Source: Aquimarina intermedia
GTDB lineage: Bacteria; Bacteroidota; Bacteroidia; Flavobacteriales; Flavobacteriaceae
Assembly: GCF_008124785.1 (NCBI RefSeq)
Contig: NZ_VNHU01000013.1
Location: 1-64,000 of the forward strand
DNA length: 64,000 nucleotides
Reading direction: 5' to 3'
Below the pieces are notes generated by a model. It did not search any database and was not told the origin of the DNA. It saw only the letters and a list, made by a program, of their open reading frames with translations. A program made the position numbers and the translations under genes. This document shows, piece after piece, positions 36,883-45,338 of the stretch. Each line of letters starts with the position of its first letter. The first letter of the stretch is position 1.

Positions 36883-38958
36883 TTATGGGGTTAACTTTTT
36901 TGCCAAATAATCTTTCTGATCCTCTGACAAATTATTCCTTAAAACTACATATTTCTTTTGATATTTGGGATTTTGAAGCAGTTTATCCAATATTTCTCGA
37001 CATTGGTTTCTAAAACGCCAGTTATAATGTACAGCTCCATCTACCAAGTTTAACAAAGCCTCATCAGAAAAAAATTGTAAGCTTTCAAGATACATGAAGG
37101 CATTCTCTCGCGTACTAAAATGGTGCTTTGAAGAAGTATACCCTGATAATTCCTGATAATAATTTGCGTGATTTGACGGATTATAATTGGGAGTGTTTAA
37201 TGCCAGGACTAACCAAAGAATTCTAACATTCTTATCATTGAAACCAATGATATCTTTCGTTTGCTGCAAATACACCGATCGTTTTTCGGGATAATTTGAC
37301 CATAAATAGTAAAGTGCTGCCTCTATGGTAGCATAAGACTCATCTGTCAACAGGGTTTCATACTGTTTTTGCAGATCCGGTGTAATTTTACTGAGCGTTG
37401 TTGCAATCGCCTGTCTTACCAACAAATTATTCGTCTCAAAAGCTTTATTATACATAGCCAATGCTTCCTGAGAAGTCTGTCCCTCTAATTGATACGTAGC
37501 CTCTTGTGCTAAATACTCATTAATGGGAAATTCTAATACTTCAGCCAGACGTCCCCATTTCCCAGCCAGAGGTTGGGTACGTTCCTGAGCTAAACTCAAA
37601 TACGCTTTGATAAAGTTTGACTGCGTCAAGATCTCTAATGCTTCGCGCGCTGGAAAACGTACATTCTCCAACCATTTGTTTTTGAATACATCAAGCTTCA
37701 TTTTACTAACCCGTTCTGCTACTTTTAGAAAGTTAGCTGTTGTAACATTTTTAAACTGATATTCTTTAAGATACTCCCGTATCGTCGTTTTGAAATGATC
37801 TTCGCCGATTAGATTTCGCAAAGCGTGTAGAGACCATGCGCCACGCTGATAAAAAGTAAGGGAGCTTGCTTTTGGGTCTAGCAAGGCTGTAGCCTGATCT
37901 TTTTTGGAGAGCGCAATTAATTGTTCGGCACTCTCATACAATTTGAATTCAAAATAGTCATCGCCAAAAATTTCACGTTCAGCTAACAGTGCATAATAGG
38001 TGGCAAAACCTTCTTGTAACCAGTGATGCGTCCCCTCAGTCGCTGTTACCAAATTACCAAACCATTGGTGAGCAAGCTCATGGGCATTGACACTAATATA
38101 ATTACGATCCTGGTAAGCTATAGAGTCCACCACAAATGCATCAGAAAAAATAGTAGTGCCTGTATTTTCCATTCCGGCATAGAGAAAATCCTTTACCGGT
38201 ATTTGTTTATAATTCTGCCACGGATAAGGAATTCCAATTTCTTTTTCTAAAAAGTTGAACATGCGTTTACTATGGCGATAAGTGGGTTCAACTTTTGCTG
38301 AATCCTCTGGATAATAATACAGTGTTAACGGAATCCCGCTTTGTGTCGTTTTCTCTATTTTATTGTACGATCCGATGGCGAATGCGACCAAATAACTACT
38401 CATCGGCTTTTTCATGTCATATTTCCACGACTGAATAGAATCATTGACCAACTTTTTCTCAATCAACTTTCCGTTGGCAAGCACCTCAGCTTCTTTGTTA
38501 TAATTTAAGGTAAGGTCAAAAATTACTTTCTCTTGCATATCGTCAAAACTTGGTAACCAATGCGATGTATATTTGCCTTGTCCTTGTGTCCAGATTTGAT
38601 TTCTTCCTTGATAGTCTTTTACAAAATACACTGCTTTCTTTGGGATTGCAGTGTAATTGATAACAATCGTATGTGTAGTATTTGGTTTCAAATTTGTTGA
38701 CAAACTTATAACAGCATTGTCATAGGTATATGATATTTTTTTTCCGTCAAGCGAAAGGGCTTCCAATTGCATTGCACGCGCATCGATACGAATAGTTTGT
38801 GCAGCCTCAAGTGTTTTAAAAGTATACTCAACTGTTCCTGCAACACTTTTTTCTTCAGCATCAATTAAAATATTAGCATCAGCAGTTAAAAAATCTACGG
38901 ATTGTGCAGCTACTGTGAGACTAAAAGCCATGCAAATATAGGATACAATAAATTTCAT
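36883..38958 (-). CDS. Secreted M1-family aminopeptidase
   Basis: A 691-residue zinc aminopeptidase with a Sec signal (FIVSYICMAFSLTVAAQ). It has the exopeptidase motif AGMENTGTT (variant of GAMEN) near 265, zinc site HELAHQWFGNLVTATEGTHH with the third ligand in WLQEGFATYY, and an N-terminal beta-sandwich. A helical C-terminal region follows. It trims N-terminal residues from peptides in the periplasm or outside. First gene of a two-gene unit with the patatin. Confidence 0.93.
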   Translation of the reverse strand: MKFIVSYICMAFSLTVAAQSVDFLTADANILIDAEEKSVAGTVEYTFKTLEAAQTIRIDARAMQLEALSLDGKKISYTYDNAVISLSTNLKPNTTHTIVINYTAIPKKAVYFVKDYQGRNQIWTQGQGKYTSHWLPSFDDMQEKVIFDLTLNYNKEAEVLANGKLIEKKLVNDSIQSWKYDMKKPMSSYLVAFAIGSYNKIEKTTQSGIPLTLYYYPEDSAKVEPTYRHSKRMFNFLEKEIGIPYPWQNYKQIPVKDFLYAGMENTGTTIFSDAFVVDSIAYQDRNYISVNAHELAHQWFGNLVTATEGTHHWLQEGFATYYALLAEREIFGDDYFEFKLYESAEQLIALSKKDQATALLDPKASSLTFYQRGAWSLHALRNLIGEDHFKTTIREYLKEYQFKNVTTANFLKVAERVSKMKLDVFKNKWLENVRFPAREALEILTQSNFIKAYLSLAQERTQPLAGKWGRLAEVLEFPINEYLAQEATYQLEGQTSQEALAMYNKAFETNNLLVRQAIATTLSKITPDLQKQYETLLTDESYATIEAALYYLWSNYPEKRSVYLQQTKDIIGFNDKNVRILWLVLALNTPNYNPSNHANYYQELSGYTSSKHHFSTRENAFMYLESLQFFSDEALLNLVDGAVHYNWRFRNQCREILDKLLQNPKYQKKYVVLRNNLSEDQKDYLAKKLTP

Positions 38959-39024
38959 AATCGGGTGTATTCAAATAGGTTGCCAAAATAACGATTTTAT
39001 CGCGGTTATGTGACAAGATTGACT

Positions 39025-39055
39025 TTGATCTGTTTCGCAATAAATAGTATCTTCG
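39025..39055 (+). promoter_or_regulatory. Promoter of recG
   Basis: TTG (39025-39027), 20-bp spacer, TATCTTCG (39048-39055), one mismatch from TAnnTTTG. The recG ATG follows only 5 bp later, implying an almost leaderless mRNA and excluding the GTG at 39010 as the start. Confidence 0.6.
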
Positions 39056-39060
39056 TCCTT

Positions 39061-41163
39061 ATGAATCCTAACATCTTACAAACTCCTATTGACTATCTCA
39101 AGGGCGTAGGACCCAATCGCGCTGCCTTATTAAGGTCAGAGCTCGGGATTCATGCATATCAGGATTTGGTAAATCTCTTTCCTAACCGATACATTGATAA
39201 AACGCGCTATTATAAAATAAACGAGTTGCAGCGAAGTGGTGCTGAGATGCAAATTATAGGTAAACTGATGCATCTTAAAACAGTTGAGCAGAAACGAGGT
39301 AAGCGTTTGGTTGCTAAGTTCATTGATGATACCGGCGAAATGGAATTGGTGTGGTTTCGTGGACATAAATGGATCAGAGAGAATTTAAAACTTAACGTGC
39401 CTTATGTAATATTTGGAAAGGTAAATTATTACAATGGGTTTAGCATGCCGCACCCTGAGATGGAATTACTAAGCGAACATGAAAAAAACCTAAAAATTGC
39501 AATGCAGCCGATTTATCCTTCTACAGAGAAACTCTCAAACAAAGGAATAACGAATCGGGTGATTAGTAAAATGATGCAACAGGTGTTTATTGAAACCAAA
39601 GTTCGATTTTATGATACGTTGTCTACCGATATCTTGGAATCATTAAAACTGATCAGCAAAAGTGAAGCGGTTTTGAATATTCATTTTCCAAAAAATCAGG
39701 AACTGCTGGCCAAAGCACAATTTCGTTTAAAATTTGAGGAGCTTTTTTACATACAATTACAACTCATAACCAAAAACCTCATCAGGAAACAAAAGGTAAA
39801 AGGGTATCCGTTCACCGAGGTAGGAGAACATTTTAATTCTTTTTATAGCAATCATCTCCCCTTTGACCTCACCAATGCCCAAAAACGTGTGATTAAAGAG
39901 ATTAGAAATGACATGGGTAGCAGTGCGCAAATGAATCGTTTGTTACAGGGAGATGTAGGTTCTGGTAAGACCATCGTCGGACTTATGGCAATGCTCTTAG
40001 CTATTGACAATGGTTTTCAGGCCTGTTTGATGGCTCCCACTGCGATTCTTGCTAATCAGCATTACCAAGGCATTCAAGAGCTGGTGCAAGAGCTACCGAT
40101 TACAGTCAAACTATTAATGGGTAGTACTAAAACCAAAGAACGACGCGTATTACATGAAGAACTTGAAGCCGGCACATTAAATATACTCATAGGCACCCAT
40201 GCCATTCTTGAAGATAAAGTAATATTTAAAAATCTCGGATTGGCGATCATTGACGAGCAACATCGTTTTGGGGTGGCACAACGATCAAAATTGTGGCATA
40301 AAAACAAGTATCCTCCTCATGTTTTGGTTATGACAGCCACCCCAATACCGCGAACGCTAGCCATGAGTCTATACGGAGATTTGGATATCTCGGTGATTGA
40401 TGAACTACCTCCGGGACGTAAAGCAATTAAAACCGTACACCGATTTGATAGCAACCGCTTAAAAGTATTTAAATTTATTGAGGACGAAATTGAAAAGGGC
40501 CGACAGATTTATATTGTCTATCCCCTAATTCAGGAATCAGAAGCTATGGATTATAAAGATTTGATGGATGGATATGAGAGTATTGCCAGATCTTTTTCCC
40601 AGCCCAAGTATCAAATCTCAATTGTTCATGGTCAAATGAAGCCTGCCGATAAGGATTATGAGATGGATCGCTTTGTAAAAGGCGAAACCCAGATTATGGT
40701 GGCTACCACAGTGATCGAAGTGGGTGTCAATGTGCCTAATGCAAGTGTTATGATTATAGAGAGTGCAGAGCGTTTTGGTTTATCACAGCTCCACCAATTG
40801 AGAGGTCGTGTGGGACGTGGAGCAGAACAGAGTTTTTGTATTCTTATGACCAGTCATAAATTATCAGAAGACAGTAAAACCCGATTAGAAACGATGGTAC
40901 GTACCAATGACGGTTTTGAAATCGCCGAGGTGGATTTAAAACTTCGCGGACCGGGAGATATTATGGGAACACAGCAAAGCGGAGTATTGAATCTTAAAAT
41001 TGCTGATATTGTTAAAGATAACGATATTTTGAAGTTAGCGCGATCCTATGCACTCAAAATATTGAAAGAAGATCCAAGCCTTGGAATGGAGAAACATAAA
41101 GTGCTTTTATACACCTATCAACAAATGGCGAAGCACAAAAACATCTGGAATTATATTTCTTAG
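39061..41163 (+). CDS. recG: ATP-dependent DNA helicase RecG
   Basis: A 700-residue helicase that remodels stalled replication forks and branch-migrates junctions. It has an N-terminal wedge/OB domain (YLKGVGPNRAALLRSELGI), motif I GDVGSGKTIVG, motif II IIDEQHRFGVAQR, motif III MTATPIPRTLAM, then GDLDISVIDELPPGRK, and C-terminal motifs VATTVIEVGVNVPNA and QLRGRVGRG, followed by the TRG-like end. I start at 39061 (MNPNILQTPIDYL) because the promoter lies directly upstream. Length is normal. Confidence 0.96.
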   Translation: MNPNILQTPIDYLKGVGPNRAALLRSELGIHAYQDLVNLFPNRYIDKTRYYKINELQRSGAEMQIIGKLMHLKTVEQKRGKRLVAKFIDDTGEMELVWFRGHKWIRENLKLNVPYVIFGKVNYYNGFSMPHPEMELLSEHEKNLKIAMQPIYPSTEKLSNKGITNRVISKMMQQVFIETKVRFYDTLSTDILESLKLISKSEAVLNIHFPKNQELLAKAQFRLKFEELFYIQLQLITKNLIRKQKVKGYPFTEVGEHFNSFYSNHLPFDLTNAQKRVIKEIRNDMGSSAQMNRLLQGDVGSGKTIVGLMAMLLAIDNGFQACLMAPTAILANQHYQGIQELVQELPITVKLLMGSTKTKERRVLHEELEAGTLNILIGTHAILEDKVIFKNLGLAIIDEQHRFGVAQRSKLWHKNKYPPHVLVMTATPIPRTLAMSLYGDLDISVIDELPPGRKAIKTVHRFDSNRLKVFKFIEDEIEKGRQIYIVYPLIQESEAMDYKDLMDGYESIARSFSQPKYQISIVHGQMKPADKDYEMDRFVKGETQIMVATTVIEVGVNVPNASVMIIESAERFGLSQLHQLRGRVGRGAEQSFCILMTSHKLSEDSKTRLETMVRTNDGFEIAEVDLKLRGPGDIMGTQQSGVLNLKIADIVKDNDILKLARSYALKILKEDPSLGMEKHKVLLYTYQQMAKHKNIWNYIS

Positions 41164-41281
41164 CACGGGATCGACATAGACACTTAATTTTCTATAAAAT
41201 TCGATTTCCCTTCTACATTCTTTCTTTGGTTTGAGAGCTTTCTTTAACTGAAAAAAAAGAGCTAACAATCTAAAAAAATAG

Positions 41282-41289
41282 TATCTTTC
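41282..41289 (+). promoter_or_regulatory. -7-like element of the saccharopine dehydrogenase-like gene
   Basis: TATCTTTC differs from TAnnTTTG at one position and lies 4 bp before the ATG at 41294, again implying a nearly leaderless transcript. No TTG at -33. Confidence 0.35.
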
Positions 41290-41293
41290 TTAT

Positions 41294-42439
41294 ATGAACA
41301 GTCATTATAATATCATTATTGTTGGAGCTGGCGGTATTGCTGAAGCGGCGGGGCTACTCCTAGCTGAATGGAGCACGGTGTCCCCTACCATTTTTATAGG
41401 AAACAGAACGCTTGCTAAAGCTGAAAAAGTAGCACAATGGATACAGGAAGGCACTGCAAAATCATGTACTGTGAATGCTTTTCATCTTTCTTCAACCCTT
41501 ACTGATGAGATGAAAGAGGTTTTTACTACCGGTGATATTATTCTTGACTGCCTCCCGGGAAGTATGGCGCCGACAATAGCTCGTTTTGCCAAGGACTTTG
41601 AGCTACATTATGCGAATCTTACTGAGTATGTGGATGAAACTAATGAAATCATCGATTTAGCAAAAGATGCGAAAACCGGTTTTATTCTTCAAACGGGTTT
41701 GGCTCCGGGTTACATCGATATCTTAGCGAATATGTTATTTCAAGAATTTTGTAAGGATTTTGAAGTGGATAAGGTTGAAAAGTTAGAATTCAAAGTTGGG
41801 GCCCTTACAGACCATGCGGTGGCTCCGCATTATTATGGTTTTACCTGGAGTCCGGTTGGCGTAGCTACCGAGTATCTGAAAAGCGCTCTGGTCTTAAGGG
41901 ATTATAAAAAGACAGAACTACCTTCATTATCAGAAAGAGCTCGTATCATTGTTGATGGGATTACGTATGAAGAAGATTTAACCTCGGGTGGCGCAGCTGA
42001 TTTGCCAGATGCCTTAGGTGGTAAAGTGCGTTGGTTAGACTATAAAACCTTACGACATCCCGGTCATTATGCGTGGGTGGAAAAACTATTAATTGGCACA
42101 GAAAACACCGAAGATGCTATTGAAACTTTACAGTATGAGATGGAGCGTGTCATCCCTCATATTGAAAATGATCACATCATTTTGTATGCTGCTGTCGAGG
42201 GAAAAGATAAAAAAGGAAAACTGCATCGAAGAGAAGTTGCAAAGAAAATTTTACCCCTTAAAGTTGGAAAACATACCCTGAAAGCTATCCAAACTACTAC
42301 TGCCGTACCTTTACTACAAGCGGCTCAATTATTACTTCAATCCTCAAATAAAGGCGTGTTATTACAAAGTGAAATTGATCCTATTCCTTTTTTAAATGGA
42401 AATTTTGTAGCAGCTGTTTATGGAGAAGTGGTGACATAA
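41294..42439 (+). CDS. Saccharopine dehydrogenase-family oxidoreductase
   Basis: A 381-residue NAD(P)-dependent enzyme. The N-terminal Rossmann domain has IIIVGAGGIAEAAG (GxGxxG-like) and IGNRTLAKAEKVAQW; the middle catalytic domain has TGLAPGYIDILANML and KVGALTDHAVAPHYYGFTWSP. The family includes lysine/saccharopine pathway enzymes, carboxynorspermidine synthase and membrane paralogues of unknown role. No lysine genes are nearby, so the substrate is open. It converges on the DUF3307 gene with only 2 bp between stops. Confidence 0.83.
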   Translation: MNSHYNIIIVGAGGIAEAAGLLLAEWSTVSPTIFIGNRTLAKAEKVAQWIQEGTAKSCTVNAFHLSSTLTDEMKEVFTTGDIILDCLPGSMAPTIARFAKDFELHYANLTEYVDETNEIIDLAKDAKTGFILQTGLAPGYIDILANMLFQEFCKDFEVDKVEKLEFKVGALTDHAVAPHYYGFTWSPVGVATEYLKSALVLRDYKKTELPSLSERARIIVDGITYEEDLTSGGAADLPDALGGKVRWLDYKTLRHPGHYAWVEKLLIGTENTEDAIETLQYEMERVIPHIENDHIILYAAVEGKDKKGKLHRREVAKKILPLKVGKHTLKAIQTTTAVPLLQAAQLLLQSSNKGVLLQSEIDPIPFLNGNFVAAVYGEVVT

Positions 42440-42441
42440 TC

Positions 42442-43173
42442 CTATATTTCAGTAACACTCAATATACCCATTGCATAAGTATATAAAAGTCCGACAATCA
42501 TAGCCAGACCAAAACTTAATAAGGTCCCAATCAAAACGTACTCGGTAAGTTTACGGTCTTTGGCTTTTGACAGGTCTCCGAATCTAAAAACTGATTTGGC
42601 GGTTATCAAAAATCCGATAGCTGCCCATTGACCTAATGCGATAAAAGCAAAAACAAATAATCTTTCCAGAATACCGATATATTTGCCTGCTTTTTCAAGT
42701 GAGTCTTTAGCATGATCTTCGTTAAGGTTCCAAGTACTCATTAGTAGCTTCATTATAACAGATGAAATAGAAGTAACCGCGATGATTGCTAAGACTAGAT
42801 ATAAAATTTCAATTGAATACACCCTACTCAGATCTATGGAAAAAGGTTGATACCAATAGACGATACCTGCAATAACAAGTAAATGTGCAAGCTGATCCAA
42901 TAGAAAAAGTAATTTAAAATTCACTTTTTTATCAAGATTTAATTTGATCAGATCAATCAAAAAATGACTAAATACGATGATAAGAATTGCCAGTAGATAA
43001 CGCCTATCAAACGATAGCATACAAAGTAAAGTTACTGCATGTACTAGTGTGTGTAGATACAAAAACAACGACGCCTGCTTTTTTTCCTTTTTATCCGCTA
43101 CCCATGTATCCGGCTGCAGAACAAAATCTCCAAGCACATGAGCAATTATTAATTTCAATACAAGCAACATCAT
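42442..43173 (-). CDS. DUF3307 membrane protein
   Basis: A 243-residue inner-membrane protein. The first 120 residues match DUF3307 (LIIAHVLGDFVLQPDTWVADKK, LYLHTLVHAVTLLCML, FSHFLIDLIKLNL), with conserved His and Asp residues inside or next to membrane helices. Three or more further helices follow (VYSIEILYLVLAIIAV; LFVFAFIALGQWAAIGFLI; LSFGLAMIVGLLYTYAMGI). Function unknown; the buried His/Asp suggest transport or catalysis. Its ATG overlaps the satD stop (ATGA), so the two are translationally coupled and share the operator-controlled promoter at 43786-43866. Confidence 0.88.
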   Translation of the reverse strand: MMLLVLKLIIAHVLGDFVLQPDTWVADKKEKKQASLFLYLHTLVHAVTLLCMLSFDRRYLLAILIIVFSHFLIDLIKLNLDKKVNFKLLFLLDQLAHLLVIAGIVYWYQPFSIDLSRVYSIEILYLVLAIIAVTSISSVIMKLLMSTWNLNEDHAKDSLEKAGKYIGILERLFVFAFIALGQWAAIGFLITAKSVFRFGDLSKAKDRKLTEYVLIGTLLSFGLAMIVGLLYTYAMGILSVTEI

Positions 43174-43775
43174 AGAGTAGCAATTAGGTTTTGATAGTAA
43201 TTGTTTAGATGCATTATTTCATCATAGCCACCACGTTTTAGTGCTTCGCTGATACTACTCTGGGATTTTTCTAAGAGTGTTGCAAGCTCCTTTTGTGTTT
43301 TCTTTGGATGCTCGATTGTGGCTGTAATAACCTCGGCTACAGTACTACTCCATGTATTTGCAGTGAGCAAGGCCAGACTCAGCATAAGATTGAGCGTCTG
43401 ATCATTATGGGCATCATTAGAATTTATAGCGAGGGTTTGTTTACCTAAAGCTTCAAAGGCCTCACCTGAGTTTACATACGCAGGCCCATTAGATTCGGTG
43501 ATGCGTTGTGCCCTATGGGTCTCTGCACCCAGCCCGATAGCAATGCGTACATCTAGCTTTTTATTTTGTTTCATTACTGCTTTTATGTGAAGGGCAGCTT
43601 TTAAAGCATCCTGTGGCATGGTTACTAATTGAAAACTATCTCCTCTAAATAGTTCCCACTGGGTTGGTGTATTACCATAGGTTGTTAGCACCGCTTTCAG
43701 TTTTTGTAACCACTTGGGTGTATCGCTTTCTCTTGAATTAATAATATCACCTGTTAAAACAGCAACCATTCTCAT
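43170..43775 (-). CDS. SatD-family protein with C-terminal helix-turn-helix
   Basis: A 201-residue SatD-family protein (named after an acid-tolerance locus of Streptococcus mutans). The N-terminal half has LTGDIINSRE (7-16), FRGDSFQLV (43-51) and VRIAIGLG (76-83). Their arrangement resembles palm-fold nucleotide cyclase or GGDEF domains, though this is an inference. The C-terminal part (about 155-190; KTQKELATLLEKSQSSISEAL) is a winged or MarR-like helix-turn-helix. With three palindromes over its own promoter it is very likely an autorepressor or ligand-sensing regulator of itself and DUF3307. The effector is unknown. Confidence 0.85.
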   Translation of the reverse strand: MRMVAVLTGDIINSRESDTPKWLQKLKAVLTTYGNTPTQWELFRGDSFQLVTMPQDALKAALHIKAVMKQNKKLDVRIAIGLGAETHRAQRITESNGPAYVNSGEAFEALGKQTLAINSNDAHNDQTLNLMLSLALLTANTWSSTVAEVITATIEHPKKTQKELATLLEKSQSSISEALKRGGYDEIMHLNNYYQNLIATL

Positions 43776-43785
43776 GTATTTGATT

Positions 43786-43816
43786 CAAATATATCGTTTT
43801 AAAAGACGATATCCAA
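43786..43816 (-). promoter_or_regulatory. Promoter of the satD-DUF3307 operon
   Basis: On the minus strand TTG (43816-43814), a 20-bp spacer, then TATATTTG (43793-43786), a perfect Bacteroidota -7 element. The satD ATG lies 10 bp after the box, so the leader is only a few bases. The spacer is filled by operator copy 1. Confidence 0.75.
43793..43810. promoter_or_regulatory. satD operator copy 1
   Basis: ATCGTTTTAAAAGACGAT, an 18-bp palindrome (wider arms ATATCGT/ACGATAT), located between the -33 and -7 elements, the ideal place for repression. Confidence 0.65.
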
Positions 43817-43820
43817 ATAA

Positions 43821-43838
43821 ATCGGCTTTAAAGCCGAT
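43821..43838. promoter_or_regulatory. satD operator copy 2
   Basis: ATCGGCTTTAAAGCCGAT, a perfect 18-bp palindrome starting exactly 28 bp from copy 1, just upstream of the -33 element. Confidence 0.7.
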
Positions 43839-43848
43839 AAATTAATAA

Positions 43849-43866
43849 ATCGGATAGAGAGCCGAT
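43849..43866. promoter_or_regulatory. satD operator copy 3
   Basis: ATCGGATAGAGAGCCGAT, an imperfect palindrome with ATCGG/CCGAT arms, again exactly 28 bp further on. No fourth copy is seen at the next 28-bp step. Confidence 0.6.
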
Positions 43867-44172
43867 ACTTTAATGTAATTAGGCAATTATTGAATCCGGC
43901 ACCTCTTATACATCATAACAATGAATTTTACAAAGGATATTTATTTACGCTCTTTATATCAAACATCATAAAAAATCATTTGACTCAAATATTAAAGTTA
44001 AAACAACCAACTCAAAAGTTTTCTGTAGTTTAGTGGATACTTTAAATCACTCAACCCGAAATGAGTAGCTTAAAATTTTTTAAACTACCTTTTGGAAGTA
44101 AAAAATAGTTTCGAGGGTGATTATGTTATGTAATGTTGTTGTACTACATTGAAAATAAAAAATAATTGAGTT
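43867..44172. other. Gap of about 306 bp without an intact gene
   Basis: AT-rich DNA between the satD operators and a frameshifted gene. It contains only very short frames, for example a 15-codon one at 44061 (MSSLKFFKLPFGSKK). No terminator, RNA gene or clear promoter is visible. Confidence 0.5.
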
Positions 44173-44650
44173 ATGAATTTTTTGGAATACTTTAAAAAAT
44201 ACTATTTCTGGAAAACCAAGAAGTGCAACGGAGTTTGTCCAAAAATTTATTAGAGACAGTAAAAAAAGTCGAGTTCAATTAGAAATTATTGAAAATGATG
44301 AAATTTTAATTCAAATTGATTCCTTAAAATTTTCACCTTCTTGGCTCGAATTATTTAACGTTCAAAAAGTGGACTTTGAAAACGGATTTGTAGTTTTCTT
44401 CACAATTAACCAAAAGAATATTGAAAAAAATCAGAGATATAAATTATATAAAAAGTCTAAACTTCAATTAATGGAGTTGGACGAGTTTCATGGAGATAGA
44501 CCAATTCGAACTATTGCAAAATTTATTGCTCAAACAAGTGATCCTGTATATTTAGGAAATGAAATAAAGACAATACTTGATAGCATATATCGTTCGGATA
44601 AAAAAAATCCACAAGCTCTTTTTAACCTAAGATATATTTACGAGAAATAG
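44173..44650 (+). pseudogene. Unknown gene, apparently frameshifted near its start
   Basis: An ATG at 44173 starts MNFLEYFKK but stops after 26 codons. The next frame is open from 44177 through 44650 and reads on smoothly (ISGKPRSATEFVQKFIRDSK ... LEIIENDEILIQIDSLKF ... WLELFNVQKVDFENGFVVFF) but has no ATG, only a GTG at 44369. Removing one base in the A6 run (44194-44199) or in the preceding T run joins both into a protein of about 158 residues. Either the gene is freshly broken, recoded, or the run was misread. The family is not recognised; the protein looks soluble and alpha/beta. Confidence 0.5.
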
Positions 44651-44781
44651 AACGTTCTCCGATCCGCAAAGTTTCCCGACTTCGCGATATTTTTATACCT
44701 TTATTAAGTTCATAAACTTGAAATTTACACTCACATGTTACATACCATTACTATTACAAACAATTTGAAAATATACTTTTA

Positions 44782-45300
44782 ATGGAAAAAGTTATTTTAG
44801 AAGACAGATTTACTACACACCAAAAAATTACTTTCCTTTTGTATATAGGCGCCCCGTTTATAATTGGAATTGTTACAATGTTAAAAACTAACTTGACGTC
44901 CATCGGCTTTTTAGTATTGTTATTATTTATCGCAATCTATACGTTCTTAGTCTCTGTGGCATTTTTAAAGAGAGGTTTTGTGAAAATAGATTCTCAGTTA
45001 TATAGAGGATCCTTTGTAAGAGGAAGATTATTCTTCAAGACAAAAATCGATATTTCTCGAAGCCCTAAAGTATCTGTACTTAAATTTAAAAAAAATCAAA
45101 AATTTTCTTGGTTTAGCATGGCAAAACCAGATTTAGCAACAGATTTCAATGCTTTTGAGATTAATATCTTAAATGAAAGACACACTAAAAGAGAAGCGAT
45201 CTTGAGTTTAAAAAACAAAAATAATATTGAGAGAACAATTAACTTCCTGACTTCAAACTTTGATTTAAAGAGCGAAGTATATAGTCCTAATTTTAATTAA
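44782..45300 (+). CDS. Two-helix membrane protein with PH-like cytoplasmic domain, unknown
   Basis: A 172-residue protein. Two membrane helices (FLLYIGAPFIIGIVTML; SIGFLVLLLFIAIYTFLVSVAFL) are followed by a beta-rich soluble part (FVKIDSQLYRGSFVRGRLFFKTKIDI; FNAFEINILNERHTKREAILSL), reminiscent of bacterial PH domains attached to membrane hairpins. Function unknown. It lies in a poorly conserved-looking stretch, with no operon partner. Confidence 0.75.
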   Translation: MEKVILEDRFTTHQKITFLLYIGAPFIIGIVTMLKTNLTSIGFLVLLLFIAIYTFLVSVAFLKRGFVKIDSQLYRGSFVRGRLFFKTKIDISRSPKVSVLKFKKNQKFSWFSMAKPDLATDFNAFEINILNERHTKREAILSLKNKNNIERTINFLTSNFDLKSEVYSPNFN

Positions 45301-45338
45301 AACAGAAGGTCCCTACTCTGCATTCTATGTAAAAAACA

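Noticed and set aside
44061-44108. 15-codon frame MSSLKFFKLPFGSKK
   Set aside because: Too short and without a continuation in any frame; listed only as gap content.
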